From assembly GCA_934474225.1 (NCBI GenBank), contig CAKSLU010000001.1, forward strand, positions 1 through 64,000: DNA of 64,000 nucleotides. Direction: 5' to 3'. Shown one piece after another: positions 9,454 through 18,829 of this stretch (position 1 is its first letter; each line of letters begins with the position of its first letter). The position numbers and the translations under genes were made by a program. The notes under the pieces are model-generated. The model worked only from the letters and a program-made list of their open reading frames with translations, searched no databases and was not told the DNA's origin. Source of the DNA: an uncultured Eubacteriales bacterium (GTDB taxonomy: Bacteria; Bacillota; Clostridia; Oscillospirales; CAG-272).

Positions 9454-10352
9454 TGTCGTTTTCAACAGAAGTCAAGCGCGAGGCGGCGGCACTGCCGATG
9501 AAAAAGACCTGCTGCCGCCGTGCGCTGATTGCAGGGGCACTCGTCGGCGGCGGCAAGTGCTGCGACGACGAAATCGCGCTGCAGCTCGACAACACTGCGG
9601 CGGCGGAGCTGTGTGCGCACCTGGTGCGCGAGCAGTTCGGCAGAGAAGCCGAGCCGCAGCCGATCGGCAAGCGCGGCTTTCTGCTGACCTTTGTGTCCAA
9701 GTCTGCGGCAGCACTCTTGCAGGACAGCGCGGCAAATCTGCAGACACTGATTCGCTGCCCGGAATGCGCGGCGGCGTTTGTCCGCGGCGCGTTTCTCGGC
9801 GGCGGCACCATCAGCGCGCCGCGAAACTATTATCATCTGGAGCTCGGCAGCCGCGCGGCGGTCGACATGACGCCGCTTGCCGCACTTGCAGCGGAGAACG
9901 GTATTGCGCTCAAGCCGTCGATGCGGCTCGGCAAACCGACGCTTTACAGCAAGGACAGCGGCGCTATCGAGGACTTCCTGTTTTTCATCGGCGCGGGGAA
10001 GCAGGCGTTTGACTTTGTCAATGCCAAAATCGGGCGCGAAATCAAAAATGATATCAATCGCCGCACCAACTGCGAGACTGGCAACATTGCACGCTCGACG
10101 GCATCGGCGGCGCGGCATCTTGCGGCGATTCGGCTGCTGGATGCGCACGGGCGGCTGTCCGAACTCGGACCCGAACTGGAATACACCGCACGGATGCGTC
10201 TGGAGAATCCGGAAATCTCGCTTGCGCAGCTGGGGCAAATGATGACGCCCACGGTGTCAAAGCCGGGGCTGTACCATCGCCTTGAGAAAATCTGCACAGC
10301 GGCGGATGCGCTCGGACTGCAAAGCAGGGAAGAAACGAAAGAAGAAAACTGA
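9453..10352 (+). CDS. whiA: WhiA-type sporulation/division regulator
   Basis: Set to start at ATG 9453, which overlaps the murB stop in TGATG. A 299-residue WhiA protein: an N-terminal LAGLIDADG homing-endonuclease-like domain without nuclease function (FSTEVKREAAALP, then CPECAAAFVRGAFLGGGTI) and a C-terminal helix-turn-helix domain (NPEISLAQLGQMMTPTVSKPGLYHRLEKI). In actinobacteria it controls sporulation division; in Bacillus it influences chromosome segregation and division. In many Firmicutes it lies in a rapZ-yvcK-whiA cluster, which is absent here. Confidence 0.94.
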   Translation: MSFSTEVKREAAALPMKKTCCRRALIAGALVGGGKCCDDEIALQLDNTAAAELCAHLVREQFGREAEPQPIGKRGFLLTFVSKSAAALLQDSAANLQTLIRCPECAAAFVRGAFLGGGTISAPRNYYHLELGSRAAVDMTPLAALAAENGIALKPSMRLGKPTLYSKDSGAIEDFLFFIGAGKQAFDFVNAKIGREIKNDINRRTNCETGNIARSTASAARHLAAIRLLDAHGRLSELGPELEYTARMRLENPEISLAQLGQMMTPTVSKPGLYHRLEKICTAADALGLQSREETKEEN

Positions 10353-10369
10353 GAAAAGGAGAATCGGCA

Positions 10370-13300
10370 ATGGATTTTGTACATCTGCATCTGCACAGCG
10401 AATACAGTTTGCTCGACGGCGCATGCCGCATTGCCGATATTCCGAAGGCGGCAAAGGCGGCGGGGCATACTGCCGTCGCCATTACCGACCATGGCAACCT
10501 TTACGGTGCGGTCGCGTTCTTCAAGGCGTGCCGCGCCGAGGGCATCAAGCCGATTATCGGCTGCGAGGTCTATGTTGCGCCGCGTACCCGTTTTGACAAA
10601 GAAGGCAAGCGGGATGCGTCCGGCAATCACCTCATTCTGCTGTGCAAGAATCAAACAGGCTACGAAAACCTGATTTACATGGTGTCGAAGTCCTTCACCG
10701 AGGGCTTTTACCAAAAACCGCGCATCGACCTCAATCTGCTGCGCACGCATGCGGAGGGGCTTATCGCGCTTTCTGCCTGCCTGGCGGGCTACATTCCGCG
10801 CGCCATTGTCAGCGGCGACTTTGCCGGTGCAAGGCAGTATGCCCGCACGCTTGCGGACATCTTCGGCGCAGGAAACTTTTATCTTGAACTGCAAAACCAC
10901 GGCATTCCGGAGCAGCGGGAGGTCAATGCGGAACTTATCGCGATGGCGAAAGAACTTTCGCTGCCGCTCGTCGCCACAAACGATGTGCATTATCTGCGCA
11001 AACTTGACGCCGAGAATCAGGCGGTCATGATGTGCATTCAGACCGGGCGGACGCTTGCCGAGGGCAAGCCTATCGGGTTTGAGACCGAGGAATTTTACTA
11101 CAAATCGACATCCGAGATGGAAAAGCTGTTCGGCGATGTGCCTGAGGCACTTTCCAACACGGTGAAAATCGCCGATGCGTGCACGTTTGAATTCAAGTTC
11201 GGCAATCTTTATCTGCCGAAAATTGCGGCATCGGACGGCAAAACGCCGTTTGAACAGCTGCGCGCCCACGCATTTGCGGGGCTGGACAAGAAAATCGAGG
11301 GCGGCTATATCCGCCTCGATACCTTTACCAAAGAAGATTATATTGCCCGTGCCGAATATGAACTTTCGGTCATTGAGAGCATGGGTTTCACCGATTATAT
11401 TCTCATCGTGCGCGACTATGTGACTTATGCCAAGACGCACGGCATCGCAGTCGGCCCCGGCAGAGGTTCGGGCGCAGGCAGCCTTGTGAATTACCTCATC
11501 GGCATCACGGATGTCGACCCGCTTCGCTTTGACTTGCTGTTTGAGCGCTTCCTCAATCCAGAGCGCGTCAGCATGCCGGATATTGATGTGGACTTCTGCT
11601 ATGAGCGGCGTGACGAGGTTCTGCGCTATGTTTCCGAGCACTACGGCGCGGAGCATGTGGCGCAGATTGTCACCTTCGGGACGATGGCGGCGCGCGCGGC
11701 GATCCGCGATGTCGGACGCGTGTTCGGCATGAGTTATGCCGAGGTGGACCGTGTTGCCAATCTGGTGCCGCGCGCGCCCGGCGTGCTGCTTGCCGACGCG
11801 ATGAAGCAAAAGGATCTGAAGGCGCTCTATGAGAGCGATGCCAATATCGCGCGGCTGCTGGACACGGCGCGCGCGCTGGAGGGCATGCCGCGTCACGCTT
11901 CCACGCATGCGGCGGGCGTGGTCATCACGGACAAGGAGGTTTCCTCCTATGTGCCGCTGTCGGTCAATGGCGACACCATCGTCACGCAGTTTGACATGGA
12001 CACGGTCGCCGAGCTCGGGCTTGTCAAGTTTGACTTTCTCGGACTGCGATATCTGACGATTATCGCCGATGCCGAGCGAATGGTGCGCGCGAGCGTGCCG
12101 GACTTTGACATCAAAAAGATTCCGTATGACGACAAAAAGACCTATGCGCTGATTTCCGAGGGGCGCACCGACGGCGTGTTTCAGCTGGAATCCAAGGGCA
12201 TGAAACAGGTGCTGATGCGCCTGTGCCCGGATTCGATTGACGATGTGATTGCGGCGATTGCGCTGTACCGTCCCGGTCCGATGGATTCGATTCCGCAGTA
12301 CATCGAGCGGCGGCACGGCAGGGATAAGACCGTGTACAAGACACCAGCGCTTGAAAAAATTCTCGGCAAGACCTACGGCTGTATCGTGTATCAGGAGCAG
12401 GTCATGGAGATCTTCCGCGAGATTGCGGGCTACAGCCTCGGCAAAGCGGACATCGTGCGGCGCGCCATGTCGAAGAAAAAAGCCGCCGTCATGGAGGCGG
12501 AGCGGCAGGTGTTTGTGCACGGCGCTGTGGAACGCGGCATGACCGAGGCGGATGCGACAGCGCTGTTCGAGGATATGGCGAGCTTCGCAAGCTATGCCTT
12601 CAACAAGAGCCACGCCGCCTCCTATGCGGTGCTGTGCTATGAGACGGCTTACCTCAAGGCGCACTATATGAGCGAGTACATGGCGGCGCTCCTCACCTCG
12701 GTGCTCGGCGATTTCGGCAAGACTGCCGAATACATCGGCGAATGCACCAAGGCGGGCATCGGCGTGCTGCCGCCGGATATCAACGAGAGCGAGACGGCGT
12801 TTTCCGCCAAGGGCGGCGCGATTCGCTTCGGATTGCTGGCGCTCAAGGGCGTCGGTCGGCTGTTTGTGGACCAGTTGATTGCCGATCGCAGGCAAAACGG
12901 CGCATTCAAGAGCTTTGAAGACTTTGTGACCCGCATGGGCGGCTATGATCTGAACAAGCGGCAGGTCGAGTCGCTGATCAAGAGCGGCGCGTTTGACTCG
13001 CTCGGCGTTTACCGCAGTCGTCTGCTTGCCTCCTATGAGAAAATCATCGAGAATGCACAGAGCAAGAACCGTTCGGAGATTGACGGGCAGATCGACATCT
13101 TTGCGATGGCGGATGCCGCCGTGGCTGCGGCGCCGGTGCGGTTCTCCTACCCGGATATTCCTGAATTTTCGCTGCGCGAGAAGCTGATGCTGGAAAAGGA
13201 ATGCTCCGGCATGTATTTTTCCGGGCATGTACTCAACGATTACGAGGCGCATATTGCGTCGCTTTCCGCGGCGCGGATTACGGATATTCTGGCGATTGCC

Positions 13301-13825
13301 GACGAGGACAGTGAACCGCTCTATCGGGACAAGCAGCCTGTGACGATTGCCGGCATCGTGACGAAAAAGACGGTCAAAACGACAAAAAACGGCGACAGTA
13401 TGGCGTTTGTCACCGTTGAAGACCGCACGGGCGAGATTGAAGTCGTCGTGTTTGCAAGGCAGTATATCGGCACGGCGGGGCTGCTCGTCACCGAGAGCCC
13501 CGTGGTCGTGCGCGGTACAGTCTCGGTGCGGGATGAAGAACGACCGAAGATTCTGATGAACAGCTGTGAGCGACTGCTGACCGACGCCGAATTTGCGGCG
13601 GACAAGCCGAAGACGCTGTACCTGCGTGTGGCATCCACGGATACGCCCGCCGCCGTGCAGGCGCTTGCCGAACTGCGGCGCGCCCCCGGCGATCGCCCGG
13701 TCGTACTGTACGACCTTTCGCAGGCGCGCTATGTGCGGCTTGCCGACTGCAAGGTGTACATTTCAGACTCGCTCTGCGGGACGCTTGCCGCCCTGCTCGG
13801 CAAGGACAATGTCGTTGTCAAATAG
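10370..13825 (+). CDS. dnaE: DNA polymerase III alpha subunit (DnaE type)
   Basis: A 1151-residue family C replicative polymerase. The N-terminal PHP domain has its metal ligands visible (HLHLHSEYSLLDGA, AITDHGNLYG, ATNDVHYL). The palm carries GPGRGSGAGSLVNYLIGIT and the catalytic carboxylates in MPDIDVDFCYERRDEV; fingers, HhH and OB (VTIAGIVTKKTVKT, about residue 985 onward) domains follow. No proofreading exonuclease insertion is present, so this is DnaE rather than PolC. RBS AAAAGGAG lies just upstream of ATG 10370. Confidence 0.97.
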   Translation: MDFVHLHLHSEYSLLDGACRIADIPKAAKAAGHTAVAITDHGNLYGAVAFFKACRAEGIKPIIGCEVYVAPRTRFDKEGKRDASGNHLILLCKNQTGYENLIYMVSKSFTEGFYQKPRIDLNLLRTHAEGLIALSACLAGYIPRAIVSGDFAGARQYARTLADIFGAGNFYLELQNHGIPEQREVNAELIAMAKELSLPLVATNDVHYLRKLDAENQAVMMCIQTGRTLAEGKPIGFETEEFYYKSTSEMEKLFGDVPEALSNTVKIADACTFEFKFGNLYLPKIAASDGKTPFEQLRAHAFAGLDKKIEGGYIRLDTFTKEDYIARAEYELSVIESMGFTDYILIVRDYVTYAKTHGIAVGPGRGSGAGSLVNYLIGITDVDPLRFDLLFERFLNPERVSMPDIDVDFCYERRDEVLRYVSEHYGAEHVAQIVTFGTMAARAAIRDVGRVFGMSYAEVDRVANLVPRAPGVLLADAMKQKDLKALYESDANIARLLDTARALEGMPRHASTHAAGVVITDKEVSSYVPLSVNGDTIVTQFDMDTVAELGLVKFDFLGLRYLTIIADAERMVRASVPDFDIKKIPYDDKKTYALISEGRTDGVFQLESKGMKQVLMRLCPDSIDDVIAAIALYRPGPMDSIPQYIERRHGRDKTVYKTPALEKILGKTYGCIVYQEQVMEIFREIAGYSLGKADIVRRAMSKKKAAVMEAERQVFVHGAVERGMTEADATALFEDMASFASYAFNKSHAASYAVLCYETAYLKAHYMSEYMAALLTSVLGDFGKTAEYIGECTKAGIGVLPPDINESETAFSAKGGAIRFGLLALKGVGRLFVDQLIADRRQNGAFKSFEDFVTRMGGYDLNKRQVESLIKSGAFDSLGVYRSRLLASYEKIIENAQSKNRSEIDGQIDIFAMADAAVAAAPVRFSYPDIPEFSLREKLMLEKECSGMYFSGHVLNDYEAHIASLSAARITDILAIADEDSEPLYRDKQPVTIAGIVTKKTVKTTKNGDSMAFVTVEDRTGEIEVVVFARQYIGTAGLLVTESPVVVRGTVSVRDEERPKILMNSCERLLTDAEFAADKPKTLYLRVASTDTPAAVQALAELRRAPGDRPVVLYDLSQARYVRLADCKVYISDSLCGTLAALLGKDNVVVK

Positions 13826-13834
13826 AGCCGCTTG

Positions 13835-14209
13835 TCAGGTGGAAAAATCCTCGATGATGGATGCGAGGTCGGAGAAACTGTAGAGCGTGATGCCGCGCTT
13901 GAGCGCCATGCGATCCTGCTCGGGCAGCGTCTCGACCAGAACATCCACAAAGTCGAGCAGCAGTCCGCTGTTTGCATCGTAGATGCCGATTTTGCCGCCG
14001 CACTCGTACAGGGTGTAGAGCGCATTGCCGGACAGCATCGGCGCGGCGACCGCGACCTCGCGCTCTGCGGCGGACAGCGCGGCGCGCAGCCGACGCATGG
14101 TGCGGTGCGTGACGGCGGCGAAGACCGAGAATGCGGATGTGACCATAACAAGGCAGAGAAGCAGCGCAAACAGCGTGAGCTTCTCTCTGCTTGGAAGTTT
14201 CAGTTTCAT
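13835..14209 (-). CDS. Small membrane-anchored BofC C-terminal-like protein
   Basis: A 124-residue protein with a hydrophobic N-terminal segment (about residues 12-33, LFALLLCLVMVTSAFSVFAA), so exported or membrane-anchored. Its C-terminal half, LYECGGKIGIYDANSGLLLD then LPEQDRMALKRGITLYSF and LASIIEDFS, resembles the C-terminal domain of BofC, an intercompartmental signalling protein of Bacillus sporulation. I recognise the fold pattern, not a specific orthologue; such small proteins are common in Clostridia and their role is unknown. It is convergent with dnaE, 9 bases apart, and divergent from pbpA. Confidence 0.65.
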   Translation of the reverse strand: MKLKLPSREKLTLFALLLCLVMVTSAFSVFAAVTHRTMRRLRAALSAAEREVAVAAPMLSGNALYTLYECGGKIGIYDANSGLLLDFVDVLVETLPEQDRMALKRGITLYSFSDLASIIEDFST

Positions 14210-14212
14210 ATC

Positions 14213-14252
14213 TTGTATTCCTTTGGCTTTCAGAGTATAATCAGAGTATAAT
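14213..14252 (+). promoter_or_regulatory. Overlapping double promoter for the PBP1A gene
   Basis: TTGTAT (14213-14218), 17 bases, TATAAT (14236-14241) forms one sigma-A-type promoter. An exact tandem copy of CAGAGTATAAT (14231-14241 and 14242-14252) supplies a second TATAAT at 14247-14252, with TTGGCT (14223-14228) 18 bases upstream. It lies in the divergent gap between the BofC-like gene and PBP1A. Confidence 0.6.
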
Positions 14253-14260
14253 TATTATTT

Positions 14261-14287
14261 GCAACGGCGAATAATCTATTCGGTTGC
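14261..14287 (+). promoter_or_regulatory. Inverted repeat in the PBP1A 5' leader
   Basis: GCAAC-GG-CGAAT, five-base loop, ATTCG-GTTGC: a hairpin or operator dyad starting a few bases after the two -10 boxes and ending about 30 bases before the GTG start. Its role is unknown; it could be an operator or an RNA stem in the leader. Confidence 0.4.
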
Positions 14288-14316
14288 AAGAGGGAACAGT
14301 TCATGAGAGGTGCAGT

Positions 14317-16956
14317 GTGAAAAACGCGAACATGCAGAGTCCGATAAGGATTGACAACTTCAAAAAAGAGAAAAAGGGTGCAAAGCATGCCGCGCGCCGT
14401 GCCGGGCGCGTGCTCGGCTATATTTTCAGCGCGCTGGTGACGCTGATGCTGGTGTGTCTCGTCACCGGTATTATTGTAGCCTGTGTGTTCTCCATCTATG
14501 TCAGCAATTATATCGACCCGACCATTGACGAATCCCTGCTTGTGACGGGCAAGAGCGAGCAAACGACAAAAATCTATTACTATGAATTTACCGACCGTAC
14601 CAATCGTGCGGGCACGGCAATAGAGCTGGAAGACCAGCGCATTTACGGGGCGGAAAACAGCCTTTGGGCATCCTATGACGAGATTCCGACCTATCTGCGC
14701 GAGGCATTTATCGCGATTGAGGACAAGCGCTTCATGACGCACAAGGGCGTGGACTGGCGTCGCACGGCGGGCGCAGTGCTCAACTTCTTCCTCGGCTTTG
14801 ACGACTCGTCCTACGGCGGCTCGACCATCACGCAGCAGCTGATCAAGAACCTGACCGGCAACAATGAGCCGACCATTCAGCGTAAGGTGCAGGAGATTCT
14901 GACGGCGCTGAACCTGGAGAAGGTCAAGAGCAAGGAAGAGATTCTCGAACTTTACCTCAACATCGTTCCGCTGTCGCAGAACTGCGTCGGCGTTCGCGCG
15001 GCGGCGAATACCTACTTCGGCAAGGAACTGTCCGAGCTGACGCTGGCGGAGTGCGCATCGCTTGCCGCTATCACCAAGTATCCGACCAAATACGACCCGA
15101 TTCAGAACCCTGAAAACAATCTGAAACGCCGCGACGATATCCTGGACCAGATGCAGAAGCAGGGCAAGATTTCGGAGGCGGAGATGGAGCAGGCACTGGC
15201 GGAGCCGCTGCGCGTGCGTGAGGATACCGATGACGATATGGCGACGACGGACAGCGAGGCGCGCCTCAACTCCTGGTATGTCGACACGGTCATCTGCGAT
15301 GTGCGCGATGACTTGATGGAGAAGTACGGCATTTCCAGCCAGATTGCCAGCAACATGATCAACTCCGGCGGCCTCAGCATCTACACGCTGATGGACCCCA
15401 AGGTGCAGAGCGCCATGGAAGCCGTCTATGCGGACGAATCCAGCTTCCCGGAGAACACGGGCGGCGTGCCTGCACAGTCGGCAATGGCAGTGGTCGACCC
15501 GTATACGGGCGACCTGCTCGGTGTTGTCGGCGCGCGCGGCAAAAAGCAGGGCAACCTCGTCTTAAACTATGCGACACAGACGCAGCGTGCTCCCGGTTCG
15601 TCGCTGAAGCCGCTGTCGGTCTACGGTCCCGCACTGGAGGAGGGCATCATTACCTACGGCAGTGTCTATGACGATACGCCGCTGTGGTTCAACGGCGACA
15701 CGCCGTATCCGAAGAACCTGCCGGATGTCTACAAGGGGCTGACGACCATCAACAGCGCGGTTGAGCGCTCGGTCAACACCGTGGCGATGAAGGTGCTCGA
15801 GAATTTGACAATCGACAAATCTTATGATTATCTCAAGAACCGCCTCGGTTTTGACTATCTGATTGATTACGGCGAAGACAGCAGCGGCCGCGGCTACACC
15901 GACAAGGGCCTTGCAGCGCTGGCACTCGGCCAGCTGAATTTCGGCGTGACCGTGCGCGACATTGCCGCCGCCTATACGGCGTTTGCCAACGAAGGCATTT
16001 ACAACAAGAGCCATTCTTACCTCTATGTGTATGACAGCGCCGGAAACCTGCTGCTGTCCAACGACAGTGAGAAGGGCGAAGTCGTGTTCGGCGAGTCGAC
16101 TGCCTATATCATGACCAAGATGATGCAGAATGTCATGAACAACGGTACCGGCCGCAGCGTCACGCTGCGCAAGTCGGTGGATGTCGCCGGTAAGACCGGT
16201 ACGGCAGGTAACGACTACGACCGTTGGTTTGTCGGCTACACACCTTATTATATCGGCGCGGTCTGGTATGGCTATTCCTATCCGAAGTCGCTCAGCAACC
16301 TGAAGAGCAATCCGTCCAACAAGCTGTTTGACCTTGTGATGACCAAACTGCACGAGGATGTGATAAACGAGGCGAAAAACGGCGGGGAAGCGCTCCGCTC
16401 CTTCGAGGACAATCGCCCGGCTGAAATCGTGGAGGTCACCTACTGCAAGGACTCCGGCAAGCTGATGACGGACGCCTGCCGCCTTGACCCGCGCGGCGAC
16501 CGCGCAGACACCGGCTATTTCACGGTTTCCACCGCACCGCACGATTACTGTGATCGTCATGTGGTGGTGGATTATGATACGACCACCAACGCCTATGCGC
16601 ACGAATACACAAAGCCCGAGAATCGCAAGAAGGTTGCGCTCATCCGCGAGGAGACGCGCGCGTTCCCGGTGCAGATTTATGTGGAGGACGCGCAGTATGT
16701 TTACCGTCCGCTGCCGAACGGCGTGCGTCCCGGCGGCTGGTGGGGCGTGCCGTACTTTATCTCCACGATTCCGGACGGCACCTATGTCGGCATCACCAAT
16801 CTGAAGGGCGGACGGCAGTTCAACTCGTTCAGCTATGAAAACTATGATTTTTCGCGGTTTGAAGGCGGCGGCACGGTGACGACAACGGCCGAAGAGACCA
16901 CGGCGGAAACCATTCCGCCCGAGGGCGATGACAACACCCGGTATGAGGACGGCTGA
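14317..16956 (+). CDS. pbpA: Penicillin-binding protein 1A (bifunctional transglycosylase/transpeptidase)
   Basis: An 879-residue class A PBP that polymerises and cross-links peptidoglycan. A cytoplasmic basic tail and one membrane segment (LGYIFSALVTLMLVCLVTGI) precede the GT51 domain (catalytic Glu in EDKRFMTHKGVDW near residue 133; STITQQLIKNLTG). The transpeptidase has S428-SLK in APGSSLKPL, SVN in ERSVNTVAM and K626-TG in AGKTGTAGN. A C-terminal Thr/Glu-rich tail ends the protein. Start GTG 14317 has GAGAGG six bases upstream; a TTG at 14284 falls inside the leader hairpin and is less likely. Confidence 0.93.
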   Translation: MKNANMQSPIRIDNFKKEKKGAKHAARRAGRVLGYIFSALVTLMLVCLVTGIIVACVFSIYVSNYIDPTIDESLLVTGKSEQTTKIYYYEFTDRTNRAGTAIELEDQRIYGAENSLWASYDEIPTYLREAFIAIEDKRFMTHKGVDWRRTAGAVLNFFLGFDDSSYGGSTITQQLIKNLTGNNEPTIQRKVQEILTALNLEKVKSKEEILELYLNIVPLSQNCVGVRAAANTYFGKELSELTLAECASLAAITKYPTKYDPIQNPENNLKRRDDILDQMQKQGKISEAEMEQALAEPLRVREDTDDDMATTDSEARLNSWYVDTVICDVRDDLMEKYGISSQIASNMINSGGLSIYTLMDPKVQSAMEAVYADESSFPENTGGVPAQSAMAVVDPYTGDLLGVVGARGKKQGNLVLNYATQTQRAPGSSLKPLSVYGPALEEGIITYGSVYDDTPLWFNGDTPYPKNLPDVYKGLTTINSAVERSVNTVAMKVLENLTIDKSYDYLKNRLGFDYLIDYGEDSSGRGYTDKGLAALALGQLNFGVTVRDIAAAYTAFANEGIYNKSHSYLYVYDSAGNLLLSNDSEKGEVVFGESTAYIMTKMMQNVMNNGTGRSVTLRKSVDVAGKTGTAGNDYDRWFVGYTPYYIGAVWYGYSYPKSLSNLKSNPSNKLFDLVMTKLHEDVINEAKNGGEALRSFEDNRPAEIVEVTYCKDSGKLMTDACRLDPRGDRADTGYFTVSTAPHDYCDRHVVVDYDTTTNAYAHEYTKPENRKKVALIREETRAFPVQIYVEDAQYVYRPLPNGVRPGGWWGVPYFISTIPDGTYVGITNLKGGRQFNSFSYENYDFSRFEGGGTVTTTAEETTAETIPPEGDDNTRYEDG

Positions 16957-16980
16957 CGCAAGAATAATTGCAAGATTTTA

Positions 16981-17009
16981 TTGACATCTTCGTCCGCATC
17001 AAGTATAAT
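16981..17009 (+). promoter_or_regulatory. Consensus sigma-A promoter for the HPr-like gene
   Basis: TTGACA (16981-16986), exactly 17 bases, TATAAT (17004-17009): a perfect match to both housekeeping boxes, about 30 bases upstream of ATG 17042. It begins only 25 bases after the PBP1A stop, so the small HPr-like gene is independently and probably strongly transcribed. Confidence 0.88.
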
Positions 17010-17041
17010 AATTAAGGAATCCAAAAACGGAGGGCTAAGTT

Positions 17042-17272
17042 ATGAATACATTCTATATCAAGCTGTCCACGATTGAGGACATTCGCAAGTTTGTGGATAT
17101 TGTAACCCGTCAGGATTACGATATCGATTTGTCGTCCGGCAGATATGTCGTCGATGCTAAATCCATCATGGGTATTTTCAGCCTGGATCTGATGAACAAG
17201 ATTCTGCTCACGGCGCATACCGATGATGTCGAAGGTCTGAAGAAAGAACTGGCGGCTTATATCGTAGATTAA
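17042..17272 (+). CDS. HPr-fold protein lacking the phosphorylatable histidine
   Basis: A 76-residue single-domain protein. The second half, YVVDAKSIMGIFSLDLMNKI, matches the HPr segment that normally carries regulatory Ser46 (KSIMGIMSL). There is no histidine at the position equivalent to His15; the N-terminal part reads STIEDIRKFVDIVTRQ. It therefore cannot act as a classical phosphotransferase carrier. Such HPr-like proteins are frequent in Clostridia and may be regulatory (Crh-like). RBS GGAGG precedes ATG 17042, and the promoter upstream is a perfect consensus. Confidence 0.75.
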   Translation: MNTFYIKLSTIEDIRKFVDIVTRQDYDIDLSSGRYVVDAKSIMGIFSLDLMNKILLTAHTDDVEGLKKELAAYIVD

Positions 17273-17328
17273 GCTGCGGTCTTTTTCACAACGCGGGTTC
17301 ACCCTACGCAAGACAAATAGACCGGATG

Positions 17329-17362
17329 GGCACCCCGAATTGCGGGGTGCCTTCCTATTTTT
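17329..17362 (+). terminator. Rho-independent terminator between HPr-like gene and purB
   Basis: GGCACCCC (17329-17336), loop GAATTGC, GGGGTGCC (17344-17351), followed by TTCCTATTTTTC. It ends the HPr-like transcript, but it also sits just ahead of the purB ribosome site, so it could attenuate read-through into purB. The preceding 17273-17328 has a weak GCGGGT/ACC..CGC stem and no recognised riboswitch. Confidence 0.75.
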
Positions 17363-17371
17363 CGGAGTATC

Positions 17372-18808
17372 ATGGAGAAAAACAGAGACATTTATATATC
17401 GCCGTTCAGCACGCGCTATGCCTCGCGGGAGATGCAGGCGCTGTTTTCCGACCGCATGAAGTTCGGTACATGGCGCAAACTGTGGATTGCGCTTGCCAAG
17501 GCGGAGAAACAGCTGGGGCTGAACATCACCGACGAGCAGATTGCCGAGATGTGCGCCCATGCGGACGACATCAACTTTGATGTTGCCGAGGCGCGTGAGG
17601 CGGAGGTGCGGCATGATGTGATGTCGCATGTCTATGCATACGGCAAGCAGTGCCCGAAGGCGGAGCCGATCATTCATCTCGGCGCGACTTCCTGCTATGT
17701 CGGGGACAACACCGACCTTATCATCATGCGCGAGGCGTCAAAGCTGCTTCTGAAGAAGGCGGCGCAGGTGCTGCGGAATCTGACGCAGTTTGCCGAGAAG
17801 TATGCATCGATGCCGTGCCTGGCTTACACGCATTTGCAGCCGGCGCAGCTGACCACCGTCGGCAAGCGTGCCGCCCTGTGGGCAAATGAGCTTGCGATGG
17901 ATGTTGCCGAGCTTGAGCACCGCGTGGACACCATGCAGCTGCTCGGCTCCAAGGGGACGACCGGCACGCAGGCGAGCTTCATGGAGCTGTTTGACGGCGA
18001 CGAGGAAAAGGTCAAGACGCTTGACCGCCTGATTGCCGAGCAGATGGGCTTTGCAAGCTGTGTGACGGTGTCCGGGCAGACCTATTCCCGCAAGGTGGAC
18101 GCTTATTTTCTCGCGGTGCTCTCGGGCTTTGCGCAGAGCGCGTATAAATTTGCAAACGACCTGCGCATTCTGCAGTCCTTTGAGGAAATAGAAGAGCCGT
18201 TTGAGGCACACCAGATCGGTTCGTCCGCCATGCCGTACAAGCGCAATCCCATGCGCTGCGAGCGCATCTGCGCGCTGGCGCGCTATGTGATCGCCGATGC
18301 GGAGAATCCCGCATTTACGGCGGCGACGCAGTGGTTTGAGCGCACGCTGGATGACAGCGCCAACAAGCGCATCAGTGTTGCCGAGGCATTCCTCGCGGTG
18401 GACGCGATTCTGAACATCTATATCAATGTCACCGGCGGGCTTGTGGTTTACGACCGCGTGATTCACCGCCGTGTGATGGAAAAACTGCCGTTTATGGCGA
18501 CTGAAAACATCATGATGAAGGCAGTCAAAAACGGCGGTAACCGCCAAGAGCTGCACGAGCGGCTGCGTGTGCATTCACACGCCGCCGCTGCCAAGGTCAA
18601 ACTGGAGGGCGGGGCAAACGATTTGATTGACCGCATCGTCGCCGACCCGGCATTCAAGCTGACGCGCGAAGAAATCGAGGCGGAGCTGTCGCCGGAACTG
18701 TATATCGGGCGCTGCCCGTCGCAGGTGGCGGAGTTTATCGGCGAGACGGCGCAGCCCATTATTGACAAGTATCTGACCGAGGAAGTCAAGGTCGAATTAA
18801 AGGTATAA
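17372..18808 (+). CDS. purB: Adenylosuccinate lyase
   Basis: A 478-residue member of the fumarase/aspartase superfamily that splits SAICAR and adenylosuccinate in purine synthesis. Visible landmarks are the HLGATSCYVGDN block, the AYTHLQPAQLTTVGKR block with the catalytic histidine, and the superfamily signature GSSAMPYKRNPMRCERI with the mobile-loop serine. Length fits the larger clostridial/eukaryotic-type enzyme. CGGAG precedes ATG 17372. purA follows 21 bases later, so the two AMP-branch enzymes form an operon. Confidence 0.95.
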   Translation: MEKNRDIYISPFSTRYASREMQALFSDRMKFGTWRKLWIALAKAEKQLGLNITDEQIAEMCAHADDINFDVAEAREAEVRHDVMSHVYAYGKQCPKAEPIIHLGATSCYVGDNTDLIIMREASKLLLKKAAQVLRNLTQFAEKYASMPCLAYTHLQPAQLTTVGKRAALWANELAMDVAELEHRVDTMQLLGSKGTTGTQASFMELFDGDEEKVKTLDRLIAEQMGFASCVTVSGQTYSRKVDAYFLAVLSGFAQSAYKFANDLRILQSFEEIEEPFEAHQIGSSAMPYKRNPMRCERICALARYVIADAENPAFTAATQWFERTLDDSANKRISVAEAFLAVDAILNIYINVTGGLVVYDRVIHRRVMEKLPFMATENIMMKAVKNGGNRQELHERLRVHSHAAAAKVKLEGGANDLIDRIVADPAFKLTREEIEAELSPELYIGRCPSQVAEFIGETAQPIIDKYLTEEVKVELKV

Positions 18809-18829
18809 AAACCGGAAGGGGTATTCTAT

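Noticed and set aside
9944..13252. 1102-codon open frame on the minus strand opposite dnaE
   Set aside because: Shadow of a GC-rich coding strand: Arg/His-rich composition, no ribosome site, no recognisable domain, fully covered by whiA and dnaE.
17273..17371. Possible 6S RNA or riboswitch upstream of purB
   Set aside because: Only about 100 bases are available and no central bubble, purine-riboswitch core or other consensus is visible; a plain terminator explains the main hairpin.
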